In this document: piece after piece, positions 31,162 to 34,302 of the stretch
Layout: every line of letters begins with the position of its first letter
How positions within the stretch are numbered: position 1 is the first letter of the stretch
Origin: Cytidiella melzeri
Lineage: Eukaryota; Basidiomycota; Agaricomycetes; Polyporales; Irpicaceae
NCBI GenBank assembly: GCA_022592445.1
Contig: JABYQR010000436.1
Span: 1 to 34,302, forward strand
Direction: 5' to 3'
Length of the DNA stretch: 34,302 nucleotides
The notes under the pieces: model-generated
Told to the model about the DNA's origin: nothing
The model's database searches: none
Seen by the model: only the letters and a program-made list of their open reading frames with translations
Program-made: the position numbers and the translations under genes

Positions 31162-34100
31162 TTAGTGAGTGTTTAGATCAATTAGACCTAATCTCCCACT
31201 GAAGTATGATTGCTTTTGAAATGCCAATGACTTTGTCATGATATCAGCAATCTGTTCTTCAGTTGGAACAGCATATAGTTCGGCATTCTTATTTTCGACA
31301 AACTCTCTAACATAATGATATCGAATGTCAATATGCTTTGAGCGTGACTCTATCTTTGGATTCTTGGTGAAGTAAATAGCACCATGATTATCACAGCATA
31401 GAATGGTAGGCTCTTGCTGTTTTAAATCCAATTCTTTGAGCACGGTGCGCAACCAATAACATTGCTTGGAAGTTTCGCACAAGGCCATGTATTCTGATTC
31501 CATTGATGATAGAGCAACAGTTTTCTGCTTTTTAGACGTCCAGGAAATTGCTCCTTCAGCCAAAAGAAATACATATCCTGTTGTCGAATGTCTATCGTCT
31601 TTATTCTCAGCCCAGTCTGCATCCGAATAACCAATAATACCAGCATTACTTGATCCATTATACTTGATCGCATAGGACTGCGTTCCAAGCAAATATCTCA
31701 GTATATATTTAGCTGATTTATAATGGTGGTCAGTTGGATTTGACATGTACTGTGAAAGACGTATGACTGCATATGAAATGTCTGGTCTAGTACCAATCAT
31801 AACATATATAAGTGTGCCAATCAACGCTTGATACTGTCTCAGTAAACCAGAATCTGCTTTATAGTCAGAATCTGCCTTCTGTAGTACAGCACCTGAAGGT
31901 AATGGTGTCCGAGCAGGATTAGCATTTGCCATATTAAATCGTTTTAAAGCCTCTTGAATATACGACTCTTGGTCAAGTAGAATCGTTTTGGCTTTACGAT
32001 CTCTCTGCACACGCATGCCTAGAATAAGCTTAGCTTCTCCTAAGTCACGCATCTCATAGCGATCCATAAGATTTTTCTTAAGTGCAGACATAGCAAGTTT
32101 ACTATTTCCTATCGGAAATATATCGTCAACATATAGAATGAGAATTAAATTCCCCCCTTGTTGCCGATACACGTAAACACCAGCATCTGAATGAATCCGG
32201 TCAAAGCCTAATTCTATCAGAGTGTTATGAATTTTGATATTCCATGTTCGTGAAGCTTGTTTAAGTCCATAAATGGCCTTCTTAAGCAAACAAACATGGT
32301 TCTCCGTTCCCTTCTCCACGAAACCTTCTGGTTGTTCCATATAGATTTCTTCATCCAGTTCACCGTAAAGGAAAGCTGTTTTCACATCCAATGCCTCGAT
32401 TTCCCAATCTTCGAGTGCAGCTATAGCTAGTAGCATGCGTATGGATTCAAAACGTGCAACTGGTGAGAAAGTTTCTTGATAATCAATTCCTTCAACTTGG
32501 GTGAATCCTTTTGCAACAAGACGCGCTTTATATCGACCATCAGACTTTATGGTGAAGACCCATTTGCATTTCACAATTTTTCGTGATGCGTCTGGTCGTC
32601 GTACAAGCGTCCAAGTTTTATTCTTCATTTGAGAATCAATTTCGTCTTGTGCAGCAGCAAACCATTGATCCCGATCATCTCTTTTCATTGCCTGCTTCCA
32701 CGTCTGTGGATATTCATTGATTGAATAAGCAGTTATTGAATTAAGAGTCTCGTCATCAATTTCTGCAGAATCATCATCATCAGTTAAGCCTCCTGATAGA
32801 GTTTGATGTTCTGGACCCGGTTCAACGGAAGGTGATCTCGAGGGTTGACGTGATGACGTTCCTGATCGCAAAGGTATCCGTAATCTGGATGGCCCTGCAA
32901 TCGGAGATCTCGCGCGTGTTCTCGAGTTCCATTCAGCTCTCAAACGAAGCTCATTTTGTTCTTCCTTTTTGTCCTTAGCCACTTGCTTTTCTAAAGCTTT
33001 CTGCATATCCACCGGCCGCATGGAAAGTTTAGGATTTTTTCCAGCAGTTGAACGTTTGTTCTGGTTGATAGGTGGTGGCAAAGGTGGTTTAGGCTTAGGT
33101 CCTCGTTTGATTTGTGGTTGTGGTTCTTTGTCAAGAACCGGAGCTGAAGGGAATTGCTGCTGTTGTCGAGAAGGATGAGTAGGTGCTTGGTGCTCTGGAT
33201 GATCATCATCTCCATCATCAGAATCTTGGTGACCTTGTTCATCATTCTCTTCAAAAGGTGAAAAATTATCGTGTGGAGGAACAGTGTTATTATCACTGTT
33301 ATCGCCGACTAAAGGTTGTTTGGAAGGAGTAATATCTTTACGATACGGGAAATGAGTCTCGTCAAATACTGCATCGCGAGCAATGACGATTCGCTGTTTA
33401 TCCCAGAACCGGTAACCCTTTACACCCGGTTCATATCCAACGAATATCATAGGAGTTGCTTTTGGTGACAACTTGTTCTGACGACTCTTGATCGGTACAT
33501 GGACGTATGCACGACATCCAAATACACAAAGCATTGAGATATCTGGTTTTATACCCAGAAAACTCTCTATAGGTGTCTGCCAGTTTAATCGTACATTAGG
33601 TAGACGGTTATTTAAATATACCGCTGCTTCGCAAGTAAGCTTCCAGAAACCATTTGATAACCCAGCTTGCTGACGCAATGCTTCGGCTTTATATTTTATG
33701 GTCTGTTGCCATCGCTCAGCTCTACCATTTTGTTGTGGAGTATACGGAACAGACATTTGTAATTCTATTCCGTGTTCCTTCAGATAATCCTTGAACTCAT
33801 TATTAATGAACTCTGTTCCACCATCACATCTGAACTTCTTCATCTTCTTTCCTGTTTGGTTTTCGGCCCATGACTTGTATTCTTTGAATCTTGTGAACGC
33901 TTCATCTTTGTGCTTGAGATAATAGAGCATCCCATGACTAGAAGCATCATCAAGACAAGTCATACCGTATTTGTAACCATCAATAGAAGTTGTAGAATAT
34001 TCAATGAGATCGGAATGAGTTAATTCAAGGACTTCTGTAGCTCTCGACATAGATGGTGGAAATGGTTGTCTCTTTCCTTTTCCAACTTGACATCCGTGAC

Positions 34101-34302
34101 AAGGAGAAATTGTCGATGGAATAGGAATCTTTTCTTTTAATCCCTTTGTTCCTTTGTGAAGATTTTCGACAATCTTATTCCCTGGGTGTCCTAGTCGATT
34201 ATGCCACAATGTATAATCATTACGACTAACTTTATTAATTGAGTCTATCTTCCTGACTAGACGTCCTTTAATCCAATAAAGTCCGGCATGATCAGGTTGA
34301 CC
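31162..34302 (-). CDS. Ty1/copia polyprotein (integrase-RT-RNase H), partial at window edge
   Basis: The frame is open from the window edge to a stop at 31162 (1046 codons); gag and protease lie outside. Domains in order, counted from the edge: an HHCC zinc site (WHNRLGH ... CHGC, about 33-71); the integrase core with Asp98, Asp160 and Glu196 (the last two 35 residues apart, D-D-35-E) in HSDL, RCDGGTEF and NGRAERW; a Pro/Ser/Asp-rich linker; reverse transcriptase with KARLVAKGFTQ, DVKTAFLYGEL, YGLKQASRTW and the catalytic YVDD (near 32125); and RNase H with YSDADW, SSMESEY and CCDNHGA. All catalytic motifs are present and no stop or frameshift is visible, so the element may be young or active. 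YVDD is followed by IFPIGN where copia usually has I-L/I-x-G. Confidence 0.95.
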   Translation of the reverse strand, partial: GQPDHAGLYWIKGRLVRKIDSINKVSRNDYTLWHNRLGHPGNKIVENLHKGTKGLKEKIPIPSTISPCHGCQVGKGKRQPFPPSMSRATEVLELTHSDLIEYSTTSIDGYKYGMTCLDDASSHGMLYYLKHKDEAFTRFKEYKSWAENQTGKKMKKFRCDGGTEFINNEFKDYLKEHGIELQMSVPYTPQQNGRAERWQQTIKYKAEALRQQAGLSNGFWKLTCEAAVYLNNRLPNVRLNWQTPIESFLGIKPDISMLCVFGCRAYVHVPIKSRQNKLSPKATPMIFVGYEPGVKGYRFWDKQRIVIARDAVFDETHFPYRKDITPSKQPLVGDNSDNNTVPPHDNFSPFEENDEQGHQDSDDGDDDHPEHQAPTHPSRQQQQFPSAPVLDKEPQPQIKRGPKPKPPLPPPINQNKRSTAGKNPKLSMRPVDMQKALEKQVAKDKKEEQNELRLRAEWNSRTRARSPIAGPSRLRIPLRSGTSSRQPSRSPSVEPGPEHQTLSGGLTDDDDSAEIDDETLNSITAYSINEYPQTWKQAMKRDDRDQWFAAAQDEIDSQMKNKTWTLVRRPDASRKIVKCKWVFTIKSDGRYKARLVAKGFTQVEGIDYQETFSPVARFESIRMLLAIAALEDWEIEALDVKTAFLYGELDEEIYMEQPEGFVEKGTENHVCLLKKAIYGLKQASRTWNIKIHNTLIELGFDRIHSDAGVYVYRQQGGNLILILYVDDIFPIGNSKLAMSALKKNLMDRYEMRDLGEAKLILGMRVQRDRKAKTILLDQESYIQEALKRFNMANANPARTPLPSGAVLQKADSDYKADSGLLRQYQALIGTLIYVMIGTRPDISYAVIRLSQYMSNPTDHHYKSAKYILRYLLGTQSYAIKYNGSSNAGIIGYSDADWAENKDDRHSTTGYVFLLAEGAISWTSKKQKTVALSSMESEYMALCETSKQCYWLRTVLKELDLKQQEPTILCCDNHGAIYFTKNPKIESRSKHIDIRYHYVREFVENKNAELYAVPTEEQIADIMTKSLAFQKQSYFSGRLGLIDLNTH

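Overview
This window looks like a piece of a fungal chromosome, most likely from an agaricomycete basidiomycete. The host genes are cut by many introns of about 45-65 bases with GT...AG ends. One gene carries the hallmarks of the DUF6534 membrane family, which is typical of Basidiomycota. The rest is rich in decayed transposons of fungal type (hAT, Ty3/gypsy, Ty1/copia). No bacterial-style operons, rRNA, tRNA or CRISPR arrays were seen.

Layout. 1-4.6 kb: an AT-rich, repeat-built region with a possible small secreted protein gene (658-1119, minus), a pair of diverged direct repeats of about 400 bases (125-520 and 4160-4575), and a minisatellite of about 143-base units present in both orientations (1960-2275 plus; 2760-3960 minus). 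4702-7979: a hAT DNA transposon with matching terminal inverted repeats and a near-perfect 8-base target duplication; its transposase is broken and the N-terminal part is missing. 8.0-12.0 kb: a graveyard of retroelement pieces: an RNase H-like relic, an LTR with a gag-like relic, and the gag-protease part of a Ty3/gypsy element with its LTR. 12.0-15.8 kb: mostly unassigned, with one long open frame of unknown function (13311-14264, minus).

15.8-24.1 kb holds the host-like genes, all on the minus strand: a DUF6534-type membrane protein gene (about 15841-17508), an anciently diverged tandem pair of unknown sequences (17760-19330), a complete 11-exon MFS drug-efflux-type transporter (20167-22427, 564 residues), and a five-exon gene for a 126-residue proline-rich protein of unknown function (23372-24051) with a TATA box. 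A three-copy tandem repeat of about 460 bases (24461-25822) lies upstream of the small gene. 25.8-28.5 kb is unassigned.

28573-30250 (plus) is a complete six-exon gene for a 461-residue, probably secreted or ER-targeted FAD-dependent amine-oxidase-like enzyme. From about 30.6 kb to the window end lies a Ty1/copia retrotransposon on the minus strand with an open integrase-RT-RNase H frame that runs off the window. Its LTR contains five perfect ATGACTCAT boxes (the Gcn4/AP-1 bZIP site).

The MFS transporter lies inside a 25-base inverted repeat pair (24 of 25 matching). The FAD enzyme and the transporter are families often seen in secondary metabolism, but they are 6 kb apart with no clear biosynthetic core gene between them, so a cluster is not claimed. 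I found no convincing complete new biological system; the most unusual items are listed as findings.
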